Shown here: in pieces, positions 45,437-54,356 of the stretch
How positions within the stretch are numbered: position 1 is the stretch's first letter
How the letters are laid out: each line of letters opens with the position of its first letter
Source: Candidatus Woesearchaeota archaeon
GTDB lineage: Archaea > Nanoarchaeota > Nanoarchaeia > Woesearchaeales > JAGVZT01
Direction: 5' to 3'
DNA: 64,000 nucleotides
NCBI GenBank assembly: GCA_017608295.1
Contig: JAFCGF010000011.1
Span: 8,212 to 72,211 of the forward strand
Position numbers and translations under genes: made by a program
The notes under the pieces: model-generated
Databases searched by the model: none
Told to the model about the DNA's origin: nothing
Seen by the model: the letters and a program-made list of their open reading frames with translations, nothing else

Positions 45437-46418
45437 GAAACCGCCCTCTTACCTTGACCCCTTCAAAAGGGGTCCATCCACATTTTGAGTATTGGTCCTC
45501 TGCACGTATGGTGAATTCTTCATTGGGATCGACCTCAATCCAAGTATCTTTCTGGTCTGCCAACTTGAAAATGCGTTTGGGATTGGTATACATGCGTTCT
45601 ACCAGATCGTCCACTGTCATTTTCCCGCGGTGAACTGCAGTGAGTAAGAGAGGCAAGGCAGTCTCCAAACCGGGAAAGCCAGGAGGCGGTGTATCACTGT
45701 CCTTCTCATCTAACGTATGCGGCGCATGGTCTGTGGCAAAACAATCAATTACCTTCAAGTTACTCCACAGGGCTTCTCGATCTTCAGGAGATGCAATTCG
45801 AGGTCGAACTTCGGTACGGCCAGGATACATGCCACCATGACTTAACCTGGAATCATCATTTGAGGATAAAAATAAATGATGCGGTGCTACCTCACAAGTG
45901 ACCTTAATTCCACTTTCCTTAGCCTTTCTGATCGTTATGATCTCTTCCCTAGAGGAGATATGAGCAATATGTACAGGACGATCATACATGGCTGCAAAAA
46001 GGATTGCTGCAGCCATGGTCCTGCCCTCCGAATGGACAACAATTGGAAAATCTTTTGGCCAATTTTGGAAATGATCATGCCAATGGGTCATAGAATCTAA
46101 CCGTAATTTGCCATAGGTCATATCCAAGTACATTTTAAGACCGGCAACTTTCCGGGCAACCTTAGCGATCGATGGGGCATTCTCAGGGCCTGCACCTACA
46201 AAATGAGCATAATCACAACGCGCCTTTGCTCTGGCAATATTCAGCGTGCTCTGCAATGCGGAGGGAGTAACTACAGGTGGATTTGTGTTTGGCATTGCCA
46301 ACAGCAAGGTTATACCCCCAGCTAGAGCGGCTGCGGTGCCAGAGTCCCAATCTTCTTTATGAGACGCTCCTGGTTCACGTAAATGAACATGAACATCAAT
46401 CAATCCAGGAAGTTTCAT
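45393..46418 (-). CDS. pyrC: Dihydroorotase (CAD-like), C-terminus frameshifted
   Basis: This zinc enzyme cyclises carbamoyl aspartate. The 341 residues show the metal motif DVHVHLREPG, GGITLLLAMPNTNPP, MYLDMTYGK, HIAHIS, CEVAPHHLFLS and FATDHAPHT, all intact. The reading frame leaves the family after GVKVRGR. In the next frame the DNA encodes LRGRIAFQDGQVLAEPGFGR and then NIR-stop, the standard C-terminal strand, ending at 45365. A one-base deletion or two-base insertion at about 45436-45442 would restore it. Catalysis might survive, because the active site precedes the shift, but folding may suffer. Confidence 0.85.
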   Translation of the reverse strand: MKLPGLIDVHVHLREPGASHKEDWDSGTAAALAGGITLLLAMPNTNPPVVTPSALQSTLNIARAKARCDYAHFVGAGPENAPSIAKVARKVAGLKMYLDMTYGKLRLDSMTHWHDHFQNWPKDFPIVVHSEGRTMAAAILFAAMYDRPVHIAHISSREEIITIRKAKESGIKVTCEVAPHHLFLSSNDDSRLSHGGMYPGRTEVRPRIASPEDREALWSNLKVIDCFATDHAPHTLDEKDSDTPPPGFPGLETALPLLLTAVHRGKMTVDDLVERMYTNPKRIFKLADQKDTWIEVDPNEEFTIRAEDQYSKCGWTPFEGVKVRGRFPAWKNRVSRWSGIG

Positions 46419-46480
46419 CCAATATTTCGCTCCATAATGGTTTTATCAATATTCTCTTTTGCCATCAACTATTGGTTAAT

Positions 46481-46506
46481 AAAAAAATAGAGCCACTACG
46501 GGCTCT
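46481..46506 (-). terminator. Intrinsic terminator after the 2-hydroxyacid dehydrogenase
   Basis: On the minus strand AGAGCC-CGTAGT-GGCTCT is followed by ATTTTTTT. It separates the surE/dehydrogenase transcript from the pyr cluster, so the pyr genes need their own promoter; no clear one is visible in the 60 nt before pyrC. Confidence 0.75.
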
Positions 46507-46689
46507 TTAAGAAATCAGAAGGTTTGATGTTTATATCCCAGATGGTTTTGATCCTCTGGGAGTTTGATTTCTGATACAGAATTAGAACAGTTTCTCATAC
46601 TTATCGGAATTTAATAGATTTTCATAAATCTGTCAAGGATTATCATCAACTTTCTAATCAGATTTTATTTGTTCAGGCATCGGATGTCT

Positions 46690-47658
46690 CTATACAAGAT
46701 TATTAACCGGATAAGGCAGTGATTTTCCACCCACTCCGGCAATAAGGTTCCTCACCGCCATGAGGGTCATCTGGGTCCGAGATGAGACAGTCGCACTGGC
46801 AATGTGAGGGACAACTATGATATTCGATAATGATAATAGCTTGTGATCAGATGGAAGAGGTTCAGGATCAGTGACATCAAGGGCTGCGTAGGCAATTTGA
46901 CCATCTTTGAGGGCATGGTACAAGGCATCACTGTCTATAACGGGACCTCGAGAAGTGTTTATCAGACAGGCTGAATCTTTCATCATCTCAAATTCTTTGC
47001 ACCCAATCATATGGTTTGTTTCTGAAGAAAGATTAACATGCAAGGAAATAAAATCTGATAACTTAAGAAGTTCTTCCAGCGGTCTGTATTCCAAATTAAA
47101 TTCTGCCTCCGCCTGTGGGTGCCTGATCGTATCATGATACAGGATTCGCATATTGAAACCTGAGGCACGTTTGGCAACCGCTTTGCCGATTCGCCCCAGA
47201 CCAACAATACCCAGAGTTGCGCCATAAATATCCTGACCTAGAAGGAGAGTCAAACCCCAGGTTTTCCAATTCCCATCATGGACGTATTGAATGGCTTCAC
47301 CAACCCTCCGTGCAGCTGCCATGATGAGCGTAAAAGTAAAATCTGCTGTCGCATCCGTCAATACACCTGGGGTATTCCCTATGCGGATCCCTCGGCTTGT
47401 CGCGGCAGGAACATCGATATTGTCATATCCGACGGCACATTGACTGATGACTTTAAGTTTTGGGGCGGAATCCATGAGATTTTCATCTATCTTATCCGTT
47501 AGTAAACAGAGAATCCCTTCTACATTGGCAATTCGTTTCAGGATTTCTTCATACGAAGGTGGGAATTCCTCATCCCAAATATCCACATCGCAGCTTTGAG
47601 TAAGCTCCTGCATCGTATTTGCAGGTAGATGTCTAGTAACGAATACCTTTGGTTTCAT
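46690..47658 (-). CDS. D-isomer 2-hydroxyacid dehydrogenase (glyoxylate/hydroxypyruvate reductase type)
   Basis: This NAD(P)-dependent enzyme of 322 residues reduces a 2-keto acid. The nucleotide-binding motif is GIVGLGRIGKAVAKR (about residue 150). The catalytic set is Arg in INTSRGPVID, Glu in DVTDPEPLP and His in VVPHIASAT. The KVFVTRHLPANTMQEL start and the tight GRHPR-like sequence favour glyoxylate/hydroxypyruvate reductase, but substrate is not proven. The ATG directly abuts the surE stop (TAAATG), so it is co-translated with surE. Confidence 0.87.
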   Translation of the reverse strand: MKPKVFVTRHLPANTMQELTQSCDVDIWDEEFPPSYEEILKRIANVEGILCLLTDKIDENLMDSAPKLKVISQCAVGYDNIDVPAATSRGIRIGNTPGVLTDATADFTFTLIMAAARRVGEAIQYVHDGNWKTWGLTLLLGQDIYGATLGIVGLGRIGKAVAKRASGFNMRILYHDTIRHPQAEAEFNLEYRPLEELLKLSDFISLHVNLSSETNHMIGCKEFEMMKDSACLINTSRGPVIDSDALYHALKDGQIAYAALDVTDPEPLPSDHKLLSLSNIIVVPHIASATVSSRTQMTLMAVRNLIAGVGGKSLPYPVNNLV

Positions 47659-48447
47659 TTAGCCCTCCGCTCCACCTAATTCCCATTCGATCTTCTGCAA
47701 GGATTCAAATTCTTTATACGCTGTAAGATCAAGTTTTAATGGCGTAATAGAAACATAACCGTCTTTGATGGCTCCATAATCAGTACCTTCTTTGATTATT
47801 CCAGTTGGTGTTTCTCCACCGATCCAATAGTAAGGTTGATTGCGAGGGTCTTTTCTTCGAAGCAATTGCTCTCTATAGATTCGCTGTCCTTGACGGGTAA
47901 TCCGAATCCCTTTAATTTGATCACCTGGTAGATATGGAACATTGATATTGATTACTGTCTTCTCTGGAAATCCACCGGTGAGCAACAGTTCGGACACCTT
48001 CCTTGAAACCTTTGCCGCAGGTTGATAATCCAAGGTTCCGAGATGGTTATCGGGTGAATCTAAGGATACAGCAATTCCCGGAATCCCGTGGATGACAGCT
48101 TCCATGGCTGCGGTTACTGTACCTGAATAAGTAACATCATGTCCAATGTTCGCATTAGGATTTATCCCTGAAATGACGAGATCAATCGATTGAGGAATAA
48201 AGCCTAATAGAGCCAACGCAACGCAATCTGACGGTGCTCCATCTGTGGCATGAGCGGATATTCCATCTAACATTTGAACCTGATTAACGCGAAGCGGTCG
48301 ATGCATTGTTTTTACATGGCCGGAAGCGGACCAGTTACGATCTGGTGCAAGAATTGAAATTTCCCCAACCTTTCGCATCTCCTGAACCAAAGCAAGCAGT
48401 CCTGGGGAAGTGATACCATCATCATTGGTTATTAAAATATGAGTCAT
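47659..48447 (-). CDS. surE: 5'/3'-nucleotidase SurE
   Basis: This metal-dependent nucleoside monophosphate phosphatase has 262 residues. The N-terminal ILITNDDGITSPG carries the paired Asp ligands. Other motifs are ILAPDRNWSASGHVKT, SDCVALAL, VISGINPNANIGHDVTYSGTVTAAMEA and NINVPYLP. It is the first gene of a two-gene operon with the 2-hydroxyacid dehydrogenase. It may link nucleotide turnover with the damaged pyr cluster nearby, but that is speculation. Confidence 0.93.
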   Translation of the reverse strand: MTHILITNDDGITSPGLLALVQEMRKVGEISILAPDRNWSASGHVKTMHRPLRVNQVQMLDGISAHATDGAPSDCVALALLGFIPQSIDLVISGINPNANIGHDVTYSGTVTAAMEAVIHGIPGIAVSLDSPDNHLGTLDYQPAAKVSRKVSELLLTGGFPEKTVININVPYLPGDQIKGIRITRQGQRIYREQLLRRKDPRNQPYYWIGGETPTGIIKEGTDYGAIKDGYVSITPLKLDLTAYKEFESLQKIEWELGGAEG

Positions 48448-48802
48448 ATAATTTTTTTTATCAAAAATCCTTGTTATTTATTTTATGGTTTTTCCAATCT
48501 GTTTTTTTTTCAAACTAATTTGAAGATTATATTGCATATTCATGATTTTGAGGTCTTAGATCAATGGAATATCACACCCATTTTGTCATCCAAGTCAATT
48601 TGACCAATTCATAACCCAGGTAAGATTTTTAATATCAAGATAGAATTTGAAGAAAGAACCACGATTCTCCCACTGCTTCAAAAATTGATCTCAAGGAATG
48701 AGAGAATGGTAAAATTGGGAAACTTTAGTCATGTGCAAAATCTTATGGAAACCCTGGAGCACATACACAACCAGAACATGCTCATGATTTCAGGAGGAAT
48801 AA
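48448..48802. other. Divergent intergenic region, surE / coiled-coil gene
   Basis: No gene is seen. TGGTAAAAT at 48707-48715 (extended -10) with TTGATC at 48685-48690 (19-bp spacing) may serve the + strand gene at 48803. A short inverted repeat TTCAAA-CTAA-TTTGAA lies near 48510. Confidence 0.35.
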
Positions 48803-49471
48803 ATGAATTTAATTAGCAAACGATTTCTTGGGGTCAGCTTTATCATTTTTGCTGTCCTCGGGATGATCATCAGTGTTGTTGGGATAATTGGTGTCTGGAG
48901 AGTGCGAACCTCTTTGCTAGAGAAAATTGTTGAGACCAGTGAAATCCTGGATGCAACGCTTTCAACGACTTATGACGGTATGAGCGTTCTTCATGACACG
49001 CTTGATGAGACAATGGAAACCCTCGACTCTACGGAGAAAGTATTATTTGCCATGGCCAGGACAGTGGGGGACATCAATGAGCTATCCAACAATTTCTTAG
49101 GTCTACTTCCCATTAAGCTGCCAGGTCTTGGACAACCAGATGGGACTGCTGAAAGTGGCGAAAATACCAACCAAATTGAAATCATTGAGTCTGAGATGGA
49201 AAACATCGCAGAGAATTTCAGAGGTATCAATTTCGCGATGACCAACGCCCAGGATGTTGTTCTCGATTACCAAGAAATTATTGATCTATCCAGAGAACAG
49301 CTGGATTCTTTTCGAAATAACTTTCCACGATGGATTTCTACTACAACATGGATTCTTACAATACTCCTAATTTGGTTTGCAATCACCCAGATTGGATTTA
49401 TCCTACAGGGGGTAACTTTTCTTCGATCAGCAGAAGAAATATCAACCATTGTTGATAAACAGCACCAATAA
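48803..49471 (+). CDS. Two-helix membrane protein with extracytoplasmic coiled coil
   Basis: This 222-residue protein has membrane helices at about 8-30 (FLGVSFIIFAVLGMIISVV) and 178-203 (WILTILLIWFAITQIGFIL). Between them lies a long helical, heptad-rich domain (LDATLSTTYDGMSVLHDTLDE, IIESEMENIAENFRG). The topology recalls the sensor part of methyl-accepting proteins without any signalling domain. I do not recognise a family. The start is firm: AGGAGG lies 7 nt before the ATG. The following MFS gene is 163 nt away and probably separate. Confidence 0.6.
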   Translation: MNLISKRFLGVSFIIFAVLGMIISVVGIIGVWRVRTSLLEKIVETSEILDATLSTTYDGMSVLHDTLDETMETLDSTEKVLFAMARTVGDINELSNNFLGLLPIKLPGLGQPDGTAESGENTNQIEIIESEMENIAENFRGINFAMTNAQDVVLDYQEIIDLSREQLDSFRNNFPRWISTTTWILTILLIWFAITQIGFILQGVTFLRSAEEISTIVDKQHQ

Positions 49472-49634
49472 TATACATTTCTCTCTGAACTTTATTGACA
49501 ACCTTACCTGCCCATTACGTGATCTGACGTATTGTGAGATGCACCCTGAAATCTCACCTTCAGTCTCTAAATTAGTAGGGTAATGTCCAAACTATCCCCT
49601 TTTTATAAGTAATAATAAACAGAATTAGCATAAA

Positions 49635-50828
49635 GTGAATACTCTGTCTATAAAATATTTTATCCAAAATCAAGGAAAAGACTACCCTCCTCAGTTTTGG
49701 CTACTATTCTGGGGGATGCTGATCAGCACGGCTGGTGCAAGTATGATCTGGCCATTTTTAATGATCTATGTGAGTGAAAAGTTAGATTTGCCAATGACTG
49801 CTGTTGCCAGTTTAATGACTATGAACGCTGGAGCAGGTTTTCTCTCATCTTTTGTGATCGAACCTATCACTGATCGGGTGGGACGAAAAATAACAATGGT
49901 CATTGGATTAGCTGCAACAGGATTATCCTATTTGGCCATGATCCCAGCAGAAACGATTCTCACTTTTGCGATTTTGATGATCCTTCGCGGTTTGTTCAAC
50001 CCTTTCTATCGGGTTGGCGCAGATGCATATGCCCTCACACGACTTGGAAAGAATGTTGGGGTTGCACTAGGTCCTGCAGTGGGAGAGTTCGTGGCAACCA
50101 CATCCTATAGTATTGCCTTCTGGGCAGCTGCTATTGGATTAATAACATTCAGCCTGTTAATTTTATTTCGAGCCAAGGAGACATTGCCAAAAACCAACGC
50201 ATCATCTACAAATCCAATTGGGATCAAGAGCTATAAACTAATATTTGAGAATAGAGTTTTCAGGCCCTTCGTCTTAGCCTTCACTTTAGCACAAATAGGC
50301 TCCACTATGGTTTGGGTGTTGATGGCAGTCTATGCGAAAGGGAATTATGGAATCCTTGAAAAACAGTATGGACTGATCCCGATGACGAATGCTTTAATGG
50401 TGGTTATCCTTCAGGTGTGGGTAACCCGAAGGACGAAGAAGATCAGACCACATTTCATGCTCGGTCTGGGCGCTTTTCTTTACGCATGTGGTGTGACCAG
50501 TGTTGCGTTTGCAGAAGGATTCTGGGGTTTTTGGATGAGTATTGTGATAATCACCGCTGGTGAATTGATCCTCGTTCCTACGGCAACGACGTTCGTGGCA
50601 GATATATCCCCTCAAGATATGCGGGGACGGTATATGAGTATTTTCTCTCTGAGTTGGGGAACAGCAGCAGGAATTGGGCCCCTAATTGGAGGATACTTGA
50701 ACGACAATATCAGTCCAAAGTCTATCTGGTATGGAGGAGGACTAATTGGCCTGGTCGGAGCAGTATGGTTCCTAATCCAATCCAGATATGAAAAAGCTTC
50801 GGAAATTTTGGAATCTTCCGAAGCTTGA
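49635..50828 (+). CDS. Major facilitator superfamily transporter
   Basis: This 397-residue protein has about 12 helices. The loop 2-3 signature is present as DRVGRKITMVIG (about residues 80-91). A central cytoplasmic loop separates the two six-helix halves. The substrate is unknown; drug or sugar efflux-type MFS are both possible. It starts at GTG (49635), with no strong ribosome-binding site. Its last codons (KASEILESSEA) contain a perfect 11-bp inverted repeat that acts as the terminator of the convergent htpG. Confidence 0.8.
   Translation: MNTLSIKYFIQNQGKDYPPQFWLLFWGMLISTAGASMIWPFLMIYVSEKLDLPMTAVASLMTMNAGAGFLSSFVIEPITDRVGRKITMVIGLAATGLSYLAMIPAETILTFAILMILRGLFNPFYRVGADAYALTRLGKNVGVALGPAVGEFVATTSYSIAFWAAAIGLITFSLLILFRAKETLPKTNASSTNPIGIKSYKLIFENRVFRPFVLAFTLAQIGSTMVWVLMAVYAKGNYGILEKQYGLIPMTNALMVVILQVWVTRRTKKIRPHFMLGLGAFLYACGVTSVAFAEGFWGFWMSIVIITAGELILVPTATTFVADISPQDMRGRYMSIFSLSWGTAAGIGPLIGGYLNDNISPKSIWYGGGLIGLVGAVWFLIQSRYEKASEILESSEA
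50794..50826 (-). terminator. htpG terminator embedded in the MFS coding end
   Basis: AAGCTTCGGAA / TTCCGAAGCTT (50794-50804 with 50816-50826) is a perfect 11-bp stem with an 11-nt loop. On the minus strand it is followed by TTTC, 25 nt past the htpG stop. Confidence 0.6.
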
Positions 50829-50850
50829 AAATGATCGATAAGCTGGGGGA

Positions 50851-52707
50851 TTATAGATTCAATGCTTTCTCCATCAATACCTGAATCCGAGGCAACATCG
50901 ATGCCGGATCTGGATGAAGACCTTCAATGAGCAGCGCGCTTTCATAGATCTGTTCAATGATAACTTCCCCCAATTCGTCTTTCTTCGATAAATCATTCAG
51001 CTGGGTGATCAATGGATGGCGTGGATTGATTTCAAGGACTTTCTTAGGGACTTCATAATCCTGATCTACCAAACGATAAACTCGCTGCATCTCCTGACCA
51101 ATGACTCCCTCCGGGTCAACCAACCGGGCAATAGAATCACGTAGACGATCAGTCGCGCGAACCTCTGTGACCCTATCTCCCAATTGTTTCGAAAAACGTT
51201 TCACCAGTTTTTTCAATTCATCTGAAGGGAGTTCCTCGGTTTCTGATTCCGTTTCTTTTTCCTTACCAGTTTCAGGAAGCTCTAAATCCGGTGCTGCAAC
51301 ATTCTGCAATTCATAATCACCATATTTGCGCAATCCCATCAACATGAAGGAATCAACTGGATCAGCAAGCGTAATCACTTCAAATCCGTTTTCTCTGAAG
51401 GAATCAAGGTGAGGACTACGAGCAACTGACCTTTCGTCATCGCCAAGAATGTAGTAAATCTTCTCCTGTTCCGGTTTCATTCGTTCAATATATTCATCAA
51501 AGGAAACCCAAGACTCGTTATACGCTGTAGTATGAAATCTAACGAGTGGGGAAAGGTTCTCACTCTCAAGAGGTTCTGTCGAAATTCCTTCTTTAATGAA
51601 AATCCCATATTTCACCCAGAATTTTGAATACTCTTCGGTCTCTTTTGACGCCAGATCCTTCAGCTTTTGTGTCACTTGATTTGTGAGTATTTTCTTCAAC
51701 TTGGCAATAATAGGACTGGTTTGGATGGCTTCTCGAGAGACATTCAATGGTAAATCTTCGGTATCGACAACACCCTGGATGAACCGGTAATAGGTTGGCA
51801 AAAGGTCTTTTGTATATTCTTGAATGAGAACCTTACGAACATAAAGCTTGAGTCCATCTTCTTTACGCAATGAAAACATATTCCGTTCAGCTTTATCGGG
51901 GATATATAACAAAGAATAAACCTGTAAAGGTGCGTCAGCACTGAAATGGATTTTATGAAGGGGATCATCGAAATCCATTGTCAGATGTTTGTAAAACTCA
52001 TTGTATTCATCCTCTTTTACATCCGATTTTGACTGACGCCAGATTGCTGTTTGCCTGTTTGTTTGATCCTCGGATTCCCCGATAAAAATTGGGAATGGGA
52101 TGTAATCTGAGTATCTTTTTACGATTTCTCGCACCTTGTATTCGCTGACAAACTCAGCTGTGTCTTCATTAAGTTTGATTTCGATTGAGGTACCGCGTGA
52201 CTCTTTCTCGGCTGGACCAACAGTAAATGTATCTTCTCCGGTCGCGTACCAAGTTGCGGCATCCGCATCAGCTTGATAGGATCGTGATGTCACCCGAACC
52301 CATTCCGCCACCATGAATACTGAATAGAAACCAACTCCAAATTGACCGATAATATCAGCGAGGTTTGTGTTTCCCTCTTCGCTGGCTTCAATAAATGCAC
52401 GGGCTCCGGATTGAGCGATTGTCCCCAAATTCTGGACAAGTTCATCCTGAGTCATACCAATTCCAGTGTCTTCTATCCTAATCGTCTTCTCATCATCATC
52501 AACAGTAATTTTTATGTTTAACTCTGCATCCGGATCATGAACATCTCGATCAGTGAGGGCGGCAAACTGCATCTGGGTTAGCGCGTCAGATGCATTAGAT
52601 ATCAATTCTCTAAGAAATATTTCGCGTTCCGTGTACAGGGAGTGGATCAAAATATTTAATAGCTGCTTAATTTCCGCTTTGAATGCAATAGGTTGGTTTT
52701 CAGACAT
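50851..52707 (-). CDS. htpG: Molecular chaperone HtpG (Hsp90)
   Basis: This ATP-dependent dimeric chaperone has 618 residues from MSENQPIAFKAEIKQLL. The GHKL ATPase domain shows ELISNASDAL, IEDTGIGMT and GQFGVGFYSVFMVAE. The middle domain contains LPLNVSREAIQ. The C-terminal dimerisation domain has RLVDPEG and NPRHPLI. A Glu-rich linker (ETESETEELP) lies before the C-terminal domain. The start is chosen because GGAGGAAAA precedes it; a longer frame adds 19 non-homologous residues. Confidence 0.95.
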   Translation of the reverse strand: MSENQPIAFKAEIKQLLNILIHSLYTEREIFLRELISNASDALTQMQFAALTDRDVHDPDAELNIKITVDDDEKTIRIEDTGIGMTQDELVQNLGTIAQSGARAFIEASEEGNTNLADIIGQFGVGFYSVFMVAEWVRVTSRSYQADADAATWYATGEDTFTVGPAEKESRGTSIEIKLNEDTAEFVSEYKVREIVKRYSDYIPFPIFIGESEDQTNRQTAIWRQSKSDVKEDEYNEFYKHLTMDFDDPLHKIHFSADAPLQVYSLLYIPDKAERNMFSLRKEDGLKLYVRKVLIQEYTKDLLPTYYRFIQGVVDTEDLPLNVSREAIQTSPIIAKLKKILTNQVTQKLKDLASKETEEYSKFWVKYGIFIKEGISTEPLESENLSPLVRFHTTAYNESWVSFDEYIERMKPEQEKIYYILGDDERSVARSPHLDSFRENGFEVITLADPVDSFMLMGLRKYGDYELQNVAAPDLELPETGKEKETESETEELPSDELKKLVKRFSKQLGDRVTEVRATDRLRDSIARLVDPEGVIGQEMQRVYRLVDQDYEVPKKVLEINPRHPLITQLNDLSKKDELGEVIIEQIYESALLIEGLHPDPASMLPRIQVLMEKALNL

Positions 52708-52843
52708 TTTTCCTCCAAGGATAATGGTGATCATTTCAATGCAGAAAATATTGGAATGACTCACCAGTATTTATTATTCCTGTATATTTTTACACGATTA
52801 ATGTTAATAACACGTAAGAGGAACAATATTCCGGAAGAGAATC

Positions 52844-54283
52844 TTAGATCAAATCTGCTCCCGGTAGGCGGTATATAAAGTCCCCCATGCCTTTTCTTCC
52901 ATGCCAATCAGGACCATCGACAATCAATTTCCCTCGTAAAAATACTTTCTCGGGAAAACCGATAAGATCCCACCCTTCATAAAGGTTATAGTCCGTTCTT
53001 TGCTGTGAAAAATTCACCCCGTAATTTACAACTTTTTCAGGGTCCCAGATTACAATATCAGCATCCGACCCAGGCATAAGGCACCCTTTCCTGGGATAAA
53101 GACCAAATATCTTTGCCGGATTAGTACTCATCAACGCGACAAATTGGTTAGGTGTAATCCGCCCTTTACTCACACCTTCAGACCAGAGAACGGGCATACG
53201 GTCACCAACGCCTGGCAGACCATTTGGTATCTTTGTAAAATCGTCTACACCAAGTTCTTTTCCGGGAATCGCGATTTCCTCGTTTTCATAAATTACTGGT
53301 TTAGTTCCATCAAAAAAGAAGGGACAATGGTCTGTTGCCATAACCTGGATTGTTCCACCAATCACCCCATCCCAAAGTCGCTGGTTATCAACCATTTTTC
53401 GCATGGGGGGCGAACATATCCATTTAGCTCCATCCGACCGTTTTAAGTGTTCTTGAGTAAAAAATAAGTATTGAGGACAGGTCTCCCCCATAACTGGAAG
53501 ACCCTGATCTCTGGCGTATTCAAGCATATCTACTTCACCCGCAACATTCATATGAACAAGGTAAAGTGGTGCTCCTGTCTCCGCTGCCAATGAAAATCCT
53601 CTCATAGCGGCCTCCACAGCCCCCCAGGAAGGTCTTGTCCTGGCATGCCAAATTGGAGACGTATGACCAGCAGCAACCGCTTCAGAAACGAGGACATCGA
53701 TTACATCCCCGTTTTCTGCGTGGAGGAGTGTGAGCATACCATTTTCCTTTGCTATGCGCATGGTTTTGAATATATCACCATCCTGGATACGCAGGCGATT
53801 GTTATATGCAGTAAAAACTTTTAATGTTGTGATCCCTTCATCCAGCAATGATGGGATATCTCGTCCGACACTCTCATTAAAATGCGTGATGTTCATATGG
53901 AACCCAAAGTCAACTGCGGCCTTTGGATCAGCTTTCTTTCGCCAGGTCTCAACAGACCTTCTAAGCATGCTATCTTTTTTTATTGAACCAGCGGGAATAT
54001 GAGGCACAAAATCGATTACTGTCGTTGTCCCTCCAAATGCGGCTGCTTTATGACCAGAATAATGATCATCAGATGACACCGTACCAAACATTGGTAAATC
54101 AAAATGGGTATGTGGATCGACCCCACCAGGCATAATTACTTTTCCGCTACAATCATATACATCCGCAGTAGAAGAAGTGAGCCCCTTAGTGATAGATTTG
54201 ATTTTTTCATCTTCAACCAGGATATCTGCAATGAAGGTCTCTGAGGCGGTAATAACCGTTCCATTCTTTAACAATACTGACAT
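52844..54283 (-). CDS. hydA: Dihydropyrimidinase (hydantoinase)
   Basis: This zinc amidohydrolase opens dihydrouracil, dihydrothymine or hydantoins in reductive pyrimidine breakdown. The 479 residues have GGVDPHTHFDLP, the carboxylated Lys in TTLKVFTAYNN, HAENGDVID, LYLVHMNVAGE, ATDHCPF and NGLPGVGDRMPVL. The substrate-binding end GRKGMGDFIYR is typical. D-hydantoinase activity is the main alternative. No other pyrimidine-catabolic gene adjoins, although a nucleoside-type transporter lies 8 kb away. Confidence 0.9.
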   Translation of the reverse strand: MSVLLKNGTVITASETFIADILVEDEKIKSITKGLTSSTADVYDCSGKVIMPGGVDPHTHFDLPMFGTVSSDDHYSGHKAAAFGGTTTVIDFVPHIPAGSIKKDSMLRRSVETWRKKADPKAAVDFGFHMNITHFNESVGRDIPSLLDEGITTLKVFTAYNNRLRIQDGDIFKTMRIAKENGMLTLLHAENGDVIDVLVSEAVAAGHTSPIWHARTRPSWGAVEAAMRGFSLAAETGAPLYLVHMNVAGEVDMLEYARDQGLPVMGETCPQYLFFTQEHLKRSDGAKWICSPPMRKMVDNQRLWDGVIGGTIQVMATDHCPFFFDGTKPVIYENEEIAIPGKELGVDDFTKIPNGLPGVGDRMPVLWSEGVSKGRITPNQFVALMSTNPAKIFGLYPRKGCLMPGSDADIVIWDPEKVVNYGVNFSQQRTDYNLYEGWDLIGFPEKVFLRGKLIVDGPDWHGRKGMGDFIYRLPGADLI

Positions 54284-54356
54284 TAATTTCCTCCAACCTC
54301 TCTGATGGCTTCTAATTGTGTGTGTTACAAGTTAATTTACAAAAAAATAATATTCC

